38,885 nucleotides of DNA from assembly GCA_964467785.1 (NCBI GenBank), contig CAYXVB010000011.1, forward strand, positions 1 through 38,885. Reading direction: 5' to 3'. The DNA comes from CAYXVB01 sp964467785. GTDB lineage: Bacteria; Bdellovibrionota; UBA1018. The position numbers and the translations under genes are program-made. Shown piece by piece: positions 15,123 through 24,607 of the stretch. The notes under the pieces were generated by a model. That model made no database searches and was not told where the DNA came from. It worked only from the letters and a program-made list of their open reading frames with translations. The number at the start of each line of letters is the position of its first letter. The stretch's first letter is position 1.

Positions 15123-15870
15123 CTCGTTTTTTCCAGGCAAGGCGGTGTTCGACACTGTCAAAAATCTCAGAAATCGTCAATCCAATCAATGAGATGATGA
15201 ATATCCCGCAGTAAATGTCGACGATCTTGAATTGGTCCCAGGCGTTCCAGATGAAGACCCCGACGCCCGTGCTGCTGACCGTGTACTCGGAGGCCACCAC
15301 CATTACCAGGCCATAACCGATTCCCGCTTTGAGCCCCAAAAGGATGTCGGGCACGGCCCCCTTCACGATCACCTGAAAGATGACCGTATGCCGAGCAACC
15401 CGATAGACGCGGGTGATGTCCAGCAATCCGGAGCGGATCACGCCGCGGACGCCGTTGGCCGTGTTGATCAGCACGAGAAAGAAGATTCCGATCGCGATCA
15501 AGGCGATCTTGGAGCTGTCGCCCACACCGAAGATGACTAGCAGCAGCGGAAAGAGCGCTAGCTTAGGGAGTGGATAGGTCAGACCGACGAGCGGTTTGAG
15601 CAGCTTTCCGACATATGGATTGAGCTCGGAGAGTATGCCCAGTGTCACCGCCGCTGGTGTCGCGACCAGGAAGCCGACGAGCAGGCGATGGCCACTGTCC
15701 AGAAGATGCCGCCGAAAGCGCGGATCAAACGCGATCAGTTCCATGAGGCGCGCGACGATCGTCGACGGCGCAGGAAAAAAGGTTGGATCGATCCACTGTG
15801 ACCTGCTCGTCAGCTCCCAAATCGCCAGCAGCACCAACGGAGGAGTGAGCAGCTCAGCCAGCCGGCGCAT
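15103..15870 (-). CDS. ABC importer permease, NitT/TauT (SsuC/TauC) type
   Basis: This 255-aa inner-membrane permease has six predicted helices and the EAA-type cytoplasmic loop (AWEL..., VAS-EYTVSSTGVGVFI region), as in SsuC/TauC. The N-terminal LAIWELTSRSQWIDPTFFP and the PYVGKLLKPLVGLTYPLPKLALFPL region are characteristic. It acts as a homodimer with the neighbouring ATPase to import a substrate delivered by the periplasmic binding protein. Its start overlaps the ATPase stop by 17 bases. This family carries sulfonates, nitrate, thiamine precursors, riboflavin and various aromatic or amine compounds, so the substrate is open. Confidence 0.92.
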   Translation of the reverse strand: MRRLAELLTPPLVLLAIWELTSRSQWIDPTFFPAPSTIVARLMELIAFDPRFRRHLLDSGHRLLVGFLVATPAAVTLGILSELNPYVGKLLKPLVGLTYPLPKLALFPLLLVIFGVGDSSKIALIAIGIFFLVLINTANGVRGVIRSGLLDITRVYRVARHTVIFQVIVKGAVPDILLGLKAGIGYGLVMVVASEYTVSSTGVGVFIWNAWDQFKIVDIYCGIFIISLIGLTISEIFDSVEHRLAWKKRVDQLFS

Positions 15871-16595
15871 GCGGGCGCTCCATTTCGTTGAAGAGGAGAC
15901 GCTCGATCTCCAATTTCAGCGTACGCTGGGGTTCCGAGGCGTGGCCGGGGCTTGTCCTGAAGTCATTCAAGATCCGGCCCGGAAGCGCTGAGATGACGAG
16001 GATCCGGTCGGCGAGGCGCAAGGCTTCGTCGAGGTCATGGGTCACGAAAATAACGGTCTTGCCTTTGCTGGCGCAAAAGTCGCGAGTAAAGACTTGGAGT
16101 CGCCTTCTTTGAAGGAAATCCAGCGAGACAAATGGCTCGTCCATCAGGAGGAGACGGGCGTCGCTTGCAAAGGATCGCACCACATTGATCTTTTGACGCA
16201 TGCCTCCTGACATTTCGTGAGGATATTGGCTCTCAAAATCAATGAGGCCAGTTTCCGCAAGCAGGCCTCTCGCGAGTTCCCTCTTTCGCTGCCGATTTCC
16301 TACAGTCGACGGCACGCAAAGCGTGATGTTCTCGAGCACGGTGAGCCAAGGTATGAGGGCCGCGTCTTGGAAGGCGATTCCGACTGGAGAGGATGACGCA
16401 TCGGCTCCGCCTTCGATCCAGACGGTCCCCTCTTTGGGGCGTATCAGTCCAGCGATCGTTCGCAGAAGGACGGTTTTTCCGCAGCCGCTTGGTCCGATCA
16501 CTGCCACGAACTCCCCCGCGGAAACCTCGAAATCGATGTGGTCGAGGACGAGGCGCCCGTGGAAGGCTTGGACGAGCTTACGGACCTGAAGCAGG

Positions 16596-16606
<11 letters not shown>
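15854..16606 (-). CDS. ABC importer ATPase, NitT/TauT (SsuB/TauB) type
   Basis: This is the nucleotide-binding subunit of the first importer, 250 aa. Walker A is GPSGCGKT (38-45), the Q-loop lies in IAFQDAALIPWLTV, the signature is MSGGMRQK, Walker B is LLLMDEPFVSLD and the H-loop is VTHDLDEA. The start at 16606 is the ATG before SSLLQVRKLVQAF; more upstream in-frame sequence overlaps the binding-protein gene and is not ATPase-like. It overlaps the binding-protein stop by 11 bases and the permease start by 17, typical of one operon. Subunit motifs are all intact. Confidence 0.94.
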
Positions 16607-17654
<1,048 letters not shown>

Positions 17655-17717
17655 TTAGAATCATCCTTCGCCAGTAGTTAAATTTTCAGATATGATTCAA
17701 AGACAAGAGTAGCACGC

Positions 17718-18698
17718 ATGAAAAAAATCATCATTCCATTGTTGGTCCTCCTGGGTGCGAGCATCGCGATTCTTTCGGTGTCGATCTGGAATTTGACGAT
17801 CGAATATCGGAAAGGATCCAGGTTTTCGAATCTCACTTGCTTCAAGGGACCGCAGGCCGTTTCGTATCCTGACCCCGGTTGCAGCATGACAGAGCAGTCG
17901 CAGAACGGGGAGATCACTTACAAGTTCAACGAGGAGAGCCTTAGGGAAAGGCCGATGGCTGAAATCAAGGAGGGGCAGGTGCTCGTGCTCGGCTCCAACG
18001 TGGTCGAAGGCATGGCGTTGCCCGCGGAAAGCACCCTGTCTCACCTGCTCGAAGCCAAGCTCGCCGCCTCGGTCGGACTTCAGTTCATCAACATCGGCAA
18101 GAGCCTCGGCGGCACGACGGTCATCGGAAACCGCACGGTGCGCCTGGCCCCGAAACTCAAACCTCGACATATCCTGTGGATCCTCGGTGAGGAGGACGTG
18201 CGGCAGGATCTGTACCTGGACCAGGTCGCGACCAGTCGAGACGAGACCGGCGTGCCAGTCAGGTTCAACCGCGAAGTCCTCAATCAAAAGGACGGGATAC
18301 TCGCCCTCGCCTCTAGCCTGTTCGGTGGAGTGGCGCCTGGGAGCCTCGTCCACAAAAGCGTGATCAGCTATATCTGGGCCGAGCGGCTTGGCAGCCGAAT
18401 TTCCGGATTTGATCCGTGTAAGGCGATCCGAAAGGTAGAGAAATTTTTTAATGGAAGCGGAACTTCCATGAAGTTCGTCCTGGTCCCCACCGGCCCGGAA
18501 CATTCGAGTCGGGTCCTGAAGGCCCATCTTTCGATGTTGTCAGTCTGCGCTACCGGCCATGTGCTCGATTTGACCGAATCTCTGGGAAGCGCGGAATATT
18601 TTCAGGCCAATCATATCGATTTGAGCAAAGCAGGAGTGGAGAAGGCGGCGGATCTGATCGCGAAAGCGCTCGAAGAGGAATGGCGTAGTGCCCGCTAG
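17718..18698 (+). CDS. SGNH-like secreted/membrane-anchored protein, degenerate active site
   Basis: The N-terminal hydrophobic helix (KKIIIPLLVLLGASIAIL) should anchor this 326-aa protein in the membrane with the rest outside. The fold pattern follows SGNH esterases: block I VLVLGSNVVEGMALP (G92-S93-N94) and C-terminal block V ANHIDLSKAG (H299). Compared with the usual GDS the nucleophile position is Asn, and the Asp normally found three residues or so before the His is missing. It is thus probably a non-catalytic or altered member, in contrast to the SGNH protein at 5851. It starts the plus-strand operon that leads to the ketosynthase genes. Its stop overlaps the next start by 11 bases. Confidence 0.75.
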   Translation: MKKIIIPLLVLLGASIAILSVSIWNLTIEYRKGSRFSNLTCFKGPQAVSYPDPGCSMTEQSQNGEITYKFNEESLRERPMAEIKEGQVLVLGSNVVEGMALPAESTLSHLLEAKLAASVGLQFINIGKSLGGTTVIGNRTVRLAPKLKPRHILWILGEEDVRQDLYLDQVATSRDETGVPVRFNREVLNQKDGILALASSLFGGVAPGSLVHKSVISYIWAERLGSRISGFDPCKAIRKVEKFFNGSGTSMKFVLVPTGPEHSSRVLKAHLSMLSVCATGHVLDLTESLGSAEYFQANHIDLSKAGVEKAADLIAKALEEEWRSAR

Positions 18699-19905
18699 TC
18701 GGCGCGCTCAAGTGGGGTTTGTCGGATTCACGCTTCTCTTTGGACTCTTTGCTTCGATCCAAGCGACCTTGGACCCACGCTTTCGGTCAGATGTCGCGGA
18801 TTCATTGGCCGGCGGCATCTATCTTAAGGTGGTCGGTTGGGCGACGAGCAGACCTTTGGAAGCCACTACGTCCGAGTCTTCGAATTTTTCGGATCCGAGT
18901 ACGCTGCAGGAATTTCATTTCGATGGACGCCGCTTGGGTATCCAGAGCGCGGAGGGCATTGCTTACCCTTCTCGTCGTTTCGTCGTCAGCGCGCTAGGGC
19001 GCATGGAAGTTGTCTGTTCGGAAGCGGGACAAGGCTGTTTCTCAAATCTTTTGCCTGGAGCGCCTTCCGCGGCAGAGGGCTGGCGTCTTGTGCCGGATCA
19101 GGGATCGGAAGCCGGATCGGCGGCTCAATGCCTTGGGGCGGTCACTGACGCTTTGACCTCGCTCTCCAGTGATCGAAAGAGCCAGTTCGCGGACGGAGAG
19201 CTCTTGATCTCCTGCGCGCAAAAGTCCAGCGAGCTTTTGCAGTATCTGGCGGTTCCGGTAGCCCATGAATGCGTCGGTGGCCGGGATTTTGTCGAGCGAG
19301 TTTCCAAGCTCTTCGTCCAACAAGCTCGATTTGGCCGGCATTTCTCGCGCCTCCGGGCTCCGATTTTCAGTTACTATTCGGATCTCGCAAGATGCGCCGG
19401 TTCGCTCGGGTTGACCGAGCTGACGGAAATCGCCTTGTATCGCGCTCAAGCCCTATACGAGAGGATGTCCTGGGCATCCCATCAGATCCTGATCGATTCG
19501 AACAGTAGATCGATCCAGCTGGTACCGATCGTACAGTCGGTGGATACGGGATTTCATATCGGCGGTGTCATCGGCATCTCTGAACCTGGAGAGAGGGTCA
19601 ATGAGTTGATCCGTCTCCGCGCGCAAGCGCTTGCCGCGCCCTCTCCCGCTGGATTTGAGAAATACCTGGAAGGCAGCTGGATCGATGAGCAGCGGCTCTT
19701 TTTGAGAGATCTGGCCGAACTTCGACTGGGCACGGAGCCCGCACTGGTCCGGGAAGCGTTTGCGCGGTTGATGGCTCGCCATCCTGTAGCGGATTCCGAT
19801 CTGGACGAAGCCTTCGTTCGGTTCGGAATTTCCAAAACGAATGGCGACGAAGGATATAGCGCGAAGAAGGCGCGGTTGATTCGCGCGTTGCGAGGTGAGA
19901 TCTGA
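18688..19905 (+). CDS. Unknown membrane-anchored extracytoplasmic protein (405 aa)
   Basis: The product is unrecognised. One N-terminal membrane segment (VGFVGFTLLFGLFASIQATL, residues ~9-28) is followed by a large soluble part, presumably periplasmic, with several cysteines (for example VVCSEAGQGCFSN) that could pair. The middle and C-terminal parts (about 190-400) are helical and Leu/Arg-rich, resembling a TPR-like or alpha-solenoid scaffold, but no repeat is clear. The GTG start at 18688 overlaps the SGNH-like gene's end by 11 bases, and its stop is one base before the next ATG. This places it firmly in the operon with the degenerate SGNH and ketosynthase-like proteins. Confidence 0.82.
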   Translation: MPASRRAQVGFVGFTLLFGLFASIQATLDPRFRSDVADSLAGGIYLKVVGWATSRPLEATTSESSNFSDPSTLQEFHFDGRRLGIQSAEGIAYPSRRFVVSALGRMEVVCSEAGQGCFSNLLPGAPSAAEGWRLVPDQGSEAGSAAQCLGAVTDALTSLSSDRKSQFADGELLISCAQKSSELLQYLAVPVAHECVGGRDFVERVSKLFVQQARFGRHFSRLRAPIFSYYSDLARCAGSLGLTELTEIALYRAQALYERMSWASHQILIDSNSRSIQLVPIVQSVDTGFHIGGVIGISEPGERVNELIRLRAQALAAPSPAGFEKYLEGSWIDEQRLFLRDLAELRLGTEPALVREAFARLMARHPVADSDLDEAFVRFGISKTNGDEGYSAKKARLIRALRGEI

Positions 19906-19906
19906 G

Positions 19907-20647
19907 ATGAGAGTTCTCCATTCCTGCTCGCTCTTGCCCGCGCCCGGTACGGCGGGATGCTTTTATGTCCCTGCGATCGGATTCCCGAAAAAAGAGCTTC
20001 CTTGCCGGTTCATCGATACCGCCGGGCTCGCTTCGTTTTCGGATCAGAGAAAAAGGCGTAGATGCAATCGGGCATCCCTGCTTGCGATCGAGACTCTCAG
20101 CCCGTCGATCCGTGGGGCGATCGCGCAAGTCGATCCCGCTCGGGTAGGCATTTACACCTATCTGGCTGGCGAAGAGGACATCGATACATTGCCGCTCTTT
20201 TGGCGCTCGGGGGAAAGCCTAACGGAAGCCGCCTCGAGGATCTCGTTCCGAAACAAGCTGCTGTTCAGTCCGGGGTTGCTGGACGCCCAATTGGCCATCG
20301 AGCTCGGAGTCACGGGGCTGGGCTTCAACTTCATTTCCCTGATGACTTCACCAGGCGACGTAATCAAACTGATCGAAAGCGATCTGGCTGACCGTCAGGT
20401 GGATCTGGCACTGTTGACCGCCGTCTTGTCCCTGGAGAATCTCTCGGCAGTCAGCCATTTCGGGGCGATTCCGGCAGGGGCGACGCTCGCGGAATCGGCG
20501 GTTTCCCTGCTGCTTGGACCCGGCCCTGCGCGCGGCGACCAGATGGGCGGACTAGGGTCCAGGACCTCCGAAGTGACCTTTGGTCCCATGTGGGATATCA
20601 TCAGGCTGGGTGAAGAGGAGCCAACGTGCGAAATGAAGACTACCTGA
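19907..20647 (+). CDS. Half-length ketosynthase-like protein without catalytic Cys (chain-length-factor-like)
   Basis: Residues about 118-180 (LLDAQLAIELGVTGLGFN, then FISLMTSPGDVIKLI, then VDLALLTAVLS) follow the N-terminal thiolase-fold half of beta-ketoacyl synthases around the active-site loop. Where active enzymes have TACxSG this protein has LMTSPG, with no Cys. The C-terminal half with the two catalytic His residues is absent; the protein ends at 246 aa. This resembles the truncated KS N-terminal-domain partners seen in type II systems such as aryl polyene loci. It probably pairs with the full ketosynthase at 20885, with the ACP gene between them. The ATG at 19907 has GAGGTGAGA upstream. 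The end overlaps the ACP start by 22 bases. Confidence 0.7.
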   Translation: MRVLHSCSLLPAPGTAGCFYVPAIGFPKKELPCRFIDTAGLASFSDQRKRRRCNRASLLAIETLSPSIRGAIAQVDPARVGIYTYLAGEEDIDTLPLFWRSGESLTEAASRISFRNKLLFSPGLLDAQLAIELGVTGLGFNFISLMTSPGDVIKLIESDLADRQVDLALLTAVLSLENLSAVSHFGAIPAGATLAESAVSLLLGPGPARGDQMGGLGSRTSEVTFGPMWDIIRLGEEEPTCEMKTT

Positions 20648-20898
20648 AAGCCATCAGCGACTCGGTCGAAGCGATTCTCGGAAAGAAGTTCGAGGTTTCG
20701 GCCCAGCACAAAATGATTGGAGACGTCGGGATGGAATCCATCGACGTTATCGACTTCCTGCATGAGATCGAGCGCCGCGTCGGGATCGAAGTGCGCATTC
20801 CGCTCTTGCTGGAGCAGATGCACAAAAGTGGTGGCAGGCGCTTCGACCAGCTGACGGCGCAGGACCTGATCAACTACCTGCAGAATGCGAAAAAATAG
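20626..20898 (+). CDS. Acyl carrier protein (90 aa), second of the locus
   Basis: The carrier motif is GMESIDVIDFLHEIE with S38 as the phosphopantetheine site. The rest fits a four-helix ACP (ISDSVEAILGKKF at helix 1, LINYLQNAKK at helix 4), with an unusual longer helix 2-3 region containing LLLEQMHKSGG. The GTG start at 20626 has AGGAG a few bases upstream. It overlaps both neighbours: 22 bases with the half-KS and 14 with the full KS. It is distinct in sequence from the ACP at 4221, so two separate acyl streams or a transfer between carriers is possible. Confidence 0.9.
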   Translation: MRNEDYLKAISDSVEAILGKKFEVSAQHKMIGDVGMESIDVIDFLHEIERRVGIEVRIPLLLEQMHKSGGRRFDQLTAQDLINYLQNAKK

Positions 20899-22090
20899 AG
20901 TCTACATCCAGCGCTCGGCCGTGATCTCGCCGCTGGGCGATGATCCGGTTTCGATGGGAAACCGGCTTGACTCCGGCGAGATCGGGATCCGGAGGATCGC
21001 TGACCTGCCAGCCGGAAGCTCGGTGTCGGATCCTGGTGCGGCCGGACCCCGCGTGGTCGGCGTGACCTCCTTTGACACGAGATGGGAGCTGCGAAAGGAC
21101 GGCCCGAAGTTTTTAGCCGTTCTCTCCGCACTTTTCTCCCAGATCAGGAGGGAGTCGCCCCTCGAGCTCGACGCCATTGTGCTGGCCACCCATCTCTACA
21201 AGTACGACGAGCTGATCGATGCCCTTCCCGGCTTTCTTAGGCGAGAACCCGACTCTCAAGGGTCCGGCTTGAAGGACGAGATTCGAAAGCGCGCCATGGC
21301 GCAGGGGTACAGGCTCAAGGCCGACGCGGAGGTGCTCCACTTCTCCACAATCTGCTCGAGCGGAATTTCTGGACTGGGCCTCGCCTTTCGGCGGATTCGT
21401 CAGGGCGACTGGAAGCGGGCAGTAGTCTGTTGCATCGATCTTGTCGACACCGCACGGCTCGTTGAGATGGGGGCGCTTGGCGTGCTCGCGCTCGAAGACG
21501 ATGTGGCAGCTTGTCGACCCTTCGGGGCAAATCGCGGCGGCATGGTCTGCGCGGGCGGCGCCGGACTTTGCCTTCTTGAGTCCAACGAAATCTCGACACA
21601 AGAGCCCGAGGCGGAAATTTTTGGGCATGGCCACACATCCGACGCGTGGCGTCTCACGGACGGTCGCGAAGATGGGGCGCAGGTCGCGCGGGCGATTCGC
21701 CAGTCCATCGAGGATGCGGGTCTTGATCGAGCGAGGATCTCACTCGTCAAGGCGCATGGTACCGGCACGTTTCTGAACGACCAACTCGAGCACCGCGCCT
21801 TGCGTGAGGTATTCGAAGAGCGACTGCCTTCGTTGCCCGTGACCGCGCTCAAGTCGCAGCTTGGGCATAGCACGGAGGCCTCTGGTATCGTAGAGCTGGT
21901 CGCGTGCATCCAGATGCTGAAGCGCGGACGGATCTTTCCGGTTCCGACCGTGACGGAGATCGATCCTGAATTCAGGTTGAAACTAATAATGAAGAGTGGA
22001 ATTTCCGCGGATCTGGAATACATTATATGCAATGCGATCGGATTCGGAGGCCACAACGCCAGCATCATCATCGGAAAAGTCGGCATCTGA
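20885..22090 (+). CDS. Beta-ketoacyl-ACP synthase (KAS II/FabF-like)
   Basis: This enzyme condenses an acyl chain with malonyl-ACP. All catalytic residues are visible: C157 in TICSSGISG, H291 in KAHGTGT, K323 in LKSQLGH and H328 in the same motif. The length of 401 aa is normal. It follows the half-KS and the ACP with overlapping ends, giving a minimal type II set (KS, KS-like partner, ACP). Since fatty-acid fabI lies elsewhere in the window, this set is probably dedicated to the specialised product. No ketoreductase with intact active site, dehydratase, malonyl transferase or thioesterase accompanies it, so chain growth may be short or use primary-metabolism partners. Confidence 0.93.
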   Translation: MRKNRVYIQRSAVISPLGDDPVSMGNRLDSGEIGIRRIADLPAGSSVSDPGAAGPRVVGVTSFDTRWELRKDGPKFLAVLSALFSQIRRESPLELDAIVLATHLYKYDELIDALPGFLRREPDSQGSGLKDEIRKRAMAQGYRLKADAEVLHFSTICSSGISGLGLAFRRIRQGDWKRAVVCCIDLVDTARLVEMGALGVLALEDDVAACRPFGANRGGMVCAGGAGLCLLESNEISTQEPEAEIFGHGHTSDAWRLTDGREDGAQVARAIRQSIEDAGLDRARISLVKAHGTGTFLNDQLEHRALREVFEERLPSLPVTALKSQLGHSTEASGIVELVACIQMLKRGRIFPVPTVTEIDPEFRLKLIMKSGISADLEYIICNAIGFGGHNASIIIGKVGI

Positions 22091-22787
22091 CCGCCTTGTG
22101 CTGGTCACGAACGGCTGCAGCGGGCTTGGCCTGGTTTGCGCTCGGAGACTCGCTTCCGAACATGACTTGATTCTCGTTTCGTCTTCCCGAGACCCGGATC
22201 CCGAGCGGGGCCGAGATCAGCAACGACAGGCGATCGAGGAGTTGCGGTCGAGCGGAGCCACAGGGGCTCTCATGTTCGAAATGGCGGATTTATCCGAACC
22301 CGGGAGCGCGCAAGAGCTGCGCGGTCGCCTCAAGGCGTCCGGTGCGCTGGATCGATTGTACGCAATCGTGCATGTGAGCGAGTCGGATGAAGGGGCGCCA
22401 TTCCTTCAGGAAAGTCGAAAAAGTTTTGAAGAGTGCATGGAGCGCCATTTTTTTTCCGCAGTGAACCTGTCTTCTGAGTTCGTGCCCGACCTCGTTAGGA
22501 ACCGACGCGGACGGGTCATCGTGATCGGATCGGGCGCGGAATCTCGGCGCCGTTCAAGCTCCGCCTACGCCGCCTCCATGTCCGCGCTGGAGACTCTCGT
22601 GCGCAGCCTCGCGGGCGAAGTCGGTGCTTCGGGCGTGACCGTCAATGGACTGCGGTCAGGGCCGGTACTGGCTTCATGGGTTGCTTTCCTTCTTTCAGAC
22701 GCTGCGAGCGTCATCAACGGCAATATCCTTACTGAACAGAACTCAAGCTTTGCCTTTAATCCCAATCCACCGAATCCCAACGAATAA
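22032..22787 (+). CDS. Short SDR-family protein with altered active site
   Basis: The N-terminal Rossmann motif TNGCSGLG (26-33) identifies the short-chain dehydrogenase/reductase fold, and AYAASMSALETL (Y179) marks the active-site helix. The catalytic Lys of YX3K is Met (M183). The NNAG motif is replaced by AIVHVSE. The segment between VNGLRSGPV and WVAFLLSDAAS is about 30 residues shorter than in FabG-like reductases, removing the substrate lid. It may bind nucleotide or act as a non-catalytic subunit; a normal ketoreductase is unlikely. The start at 22032 overlaps the ketosynthase by 59 bases. A GTG at 22098 just after the KS stop would cut into the first strand, so I prefer the former. 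The tail is Asn/Pro-rich. Confidence 0.78.
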   Translation: MRSDSEATTPASSSEKSASDRLVLVTNGCSGLGLVCARRLASEHDLILVSSSRDPDPERGRDQQRQAIEELRSSGATGALMFEMADLSEPGSAQELRGRLKASGALDRLYAIVHVSESDEGAPFLQESRKSFEECMERHFFSAVNLSSEFVPDLVRNRRGRVIVIGSGAESRRRSSSAYAASMSALETLVRSLAGEVGASGVTVNGLRSGPVLASWVAFLLSDAASVINGNILTEQNSSFAFNPNPPNPNE

Positions 22788-22802
22788 CTGAATGAGGACC
22801 AG

Positions 22803-23837
22803 ATGAGACGAAGAACCCGCGCTGACCGAATGATTCCCAGTACTGTATTGCTCCTCATGATGGCCTTATTCGGCGTCAGCTCGCCCGAAATCGCCAAGGC
22901 TGAGGTAACTGAGGTCCGATTGGACCGTCAGTCCGGATTCAACTTCCTGCCGCTCATGGTGATGGAACACGAAAAATTGATCGAGAAGCACGCCGCCTCG
23001 GCTGGTATGCCACAGCTCAAGGTCAAATGGAGCCAGGCGGTGGGCGCGCCCGCCGTGATCGATGCGCTGCTGTCGGATGCCGCCGACTTTGTCGTGGCCG
23101 GCGCTCCTTCCTTGGCTTTGGTTTGGGACAAGACCAAAGGTGGCAAGGGGGATGTGCATGGGGTGGCGGCAGTGGGTTGGACCCCGCTTACGCTGGTCTC
23201 CCGGAATTCCGAAGTGAAGTCCATCCGCGATTTCACCCCCAAGGATCGCATCGCCATGCAGGGGTTGGGCACGGGAATCCAGGCGATCCTATTGCAGATG
23301 GCTGCGGAAAAGGAATGGGGCGCGGCTGCCTACACTCGCTTGGATCCACTGATGATTTCCATGCCCCATCCGGATGCGATGATGGCGATGCTATCGGGAA
23401 AGGGCGAGGTGACCGCTCACTTCAGCGGCGCCCCCTATGACCAGATTGAGCTTTCGAAAAAAGGTTTTCATAAAGTACTGGGCAGCCAGGATGTTCTTGG
23501 TTCCTTTTCATCGACCGTCATGTTCGCCAAGAAGTCCTTTCATGATGGAAATCCGAAAGTCTACAAAGTCGTGCTTGCGGCCCTCAAGGATGCCGCTGAC
23601 CTGATCAATCGCGACAAGGAAAAGGCAGCGCGGATCTACTTGGAGCAAACGCGGGAGAAGCTCAAGCTGGAGGACCTGGTCTCAATTCTCAAGAATCCTA
23701 AGGTCGTGCACAAGATCCAACCGGAAAATACATTTCCGCTGGTCGAATTTTTACATCGCACGGGCCGGATCAAGAACAAGCCCGCCAATTGGAAGGACCT
23801 CTACTTCCCCGAGATCCATGAGCTCGGAGGGAGCTGA
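22803..23837 (+). CDS. ABC importer periplasmic binding protein, second NitT/TauT-type system
   Basis: This 344-aa secreted binding protein has a signal peptide (STVLLLMMALFGVSS ... AKA-EV) and the NMT1/SsuA fold pattern: LDRQSGFNFLPLMVMEHEKL, then DALLSDAADFVVAGAPSLAL and MQGLGTGIQAILLQ. GAGGACC precedes the ATG. It is followed by its ATPase with a TGATG overlap. It differs clearly from the binding protein at 16596 and has no poly-Ala tract, so the two importers probably take different ligands or arose from an old duplication. Its place directly after ketosynthase and SDR genes ties the transported compound to the acyl pathway. Confidence 0.93.
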   Translation: MRRRTRADRMIPSTVLLLMMALFGVSSPEIAKAEVTEVRLDRQSGFNFLPLMVMEHEKLIEKHAASAGMPQLKVKWSQAVGAPAVIDALLSDAADFVVAGAPSLALVWDKTKGGKGDVHGVAAVGWTPLTLVSRNSEVKSIRDFTPKDRIAMQGLGTGIQAILLQMAAEKEWGAAAYTRLDPLMISMPHPDAMMAMLSGKGEVTAHFSGAPYDQIELSKKGFHKVLGSQDVLGSFSSTVMFAKKSFHDGNPKVYKVVLAALKDAADLINRDKEKAARIYLEQTREKLKLEDLVSILKNPKVVHKIQPENTFPLVEFLHRTGRIKNKPANWKDLYFPEIHELGGS

Positions 23838-24607
23838 TGGGGCCTTTGATCGAGGCCAAAGATGTCACGCTCCGGTACGGCGGCCCAATGGGGGCAGTGG
23901 CGGCGCAAGGAATCAATTTTGAGGTGTTTCCTTCGGAGCGCCTCATCATTCTCGGCCCATCCGGATGCGGTAAGTCTAGCATACTCAAAGCGGTGGCGGG
24001 TTATCTCGCCCCCGCTGAGGGGTCGGTTAAATTCGGATCTCGCGTTGTGACGGGTCCGTCTTCGGATCGGATCCTCGTTTTTCAGGAAACCGAGCAGCTC
24101 TTTCCGTGGAAGACCGTCAAACAGAACATCGTGTTCGCGCTTGAGGCCAGCGGGCGCTCACGGGGCGATGGGGCGCGCCGCGCAGCTGACCACTGGCTGC
24201 AAAAAGTCGGTCTTGCGGGCTTTAGCGATTCGTTTCCGCACACCTTGTCGATCGGGATGCGGCAGCGGGCCGCGGTGGCGCGTGCGCTCGCGCTCCAACC
24301 CGATACACTCATCATGGATGAGCCGTTTGCCGCGCTCGATGCCTTTACCCGTGAGAGTCTTCAAATGGAGCTACGCGCTCTCTGGGAAGAGCTGCGGTTC
24401 ACGCTCATTTTTGTGACCCATTCCATCGAAGAAGCCATTTTCCTCGGTAGCCGGATCCTGGTCCTGTCCCCGCACCCGGGTCGCATCCGAGCCACATTCG
24501 ATTGTACGGGTACGGACCGCATCGATCCCGTGACGGGAGAGAGTCTCTCGGCGATCATAAAAAAGCTCATCTTCAGCGAGATGGGGGAGCCGCCGGCCCA
24601 TGTCTGA
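23837..24607 (+). CDS. ABC importer ATPase, second NitT/TauT-type system
   Basis: The 256-aa nucleotide-binding subunit has Walker A GPSGCGKS (from G40), Q-loop VFQETEQLFPW, Walker B TLIMDEPFAALD and H-loop VTHSIEEA. The signature motif reads LSIGMRQR instead of LSGGMRQR, a Gly-to-Ile change at the second position that is seen only occasionally and may slow turnover. It overlaps the binding-protein stop (TGATG) and the permease start by 8 bases, so all three are co-translated. Confidence 0.94.
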   Translation: MGPLIEAKDVTLRYGGPMGAVAAQGINFEVFPSERLIILGPSGCGKSSILKAVAGYLAPAEGSVKFGSRVVTGPSSDRILVFQETEQLFPWKTVKQNIVFALEASGRSRGDGARRAADHWLQKVGLAGFSDSFPHTLSIGMRQRAAVARALALQPDTLIMDEPFAALDAFTRESLQMELRALWEELRFTLIFVTHSIEEAIFLGSRILVLSPHPGRIRATFDCTGTDRIDPVTGESLSAIIKKLIFSEMGEPPAHV

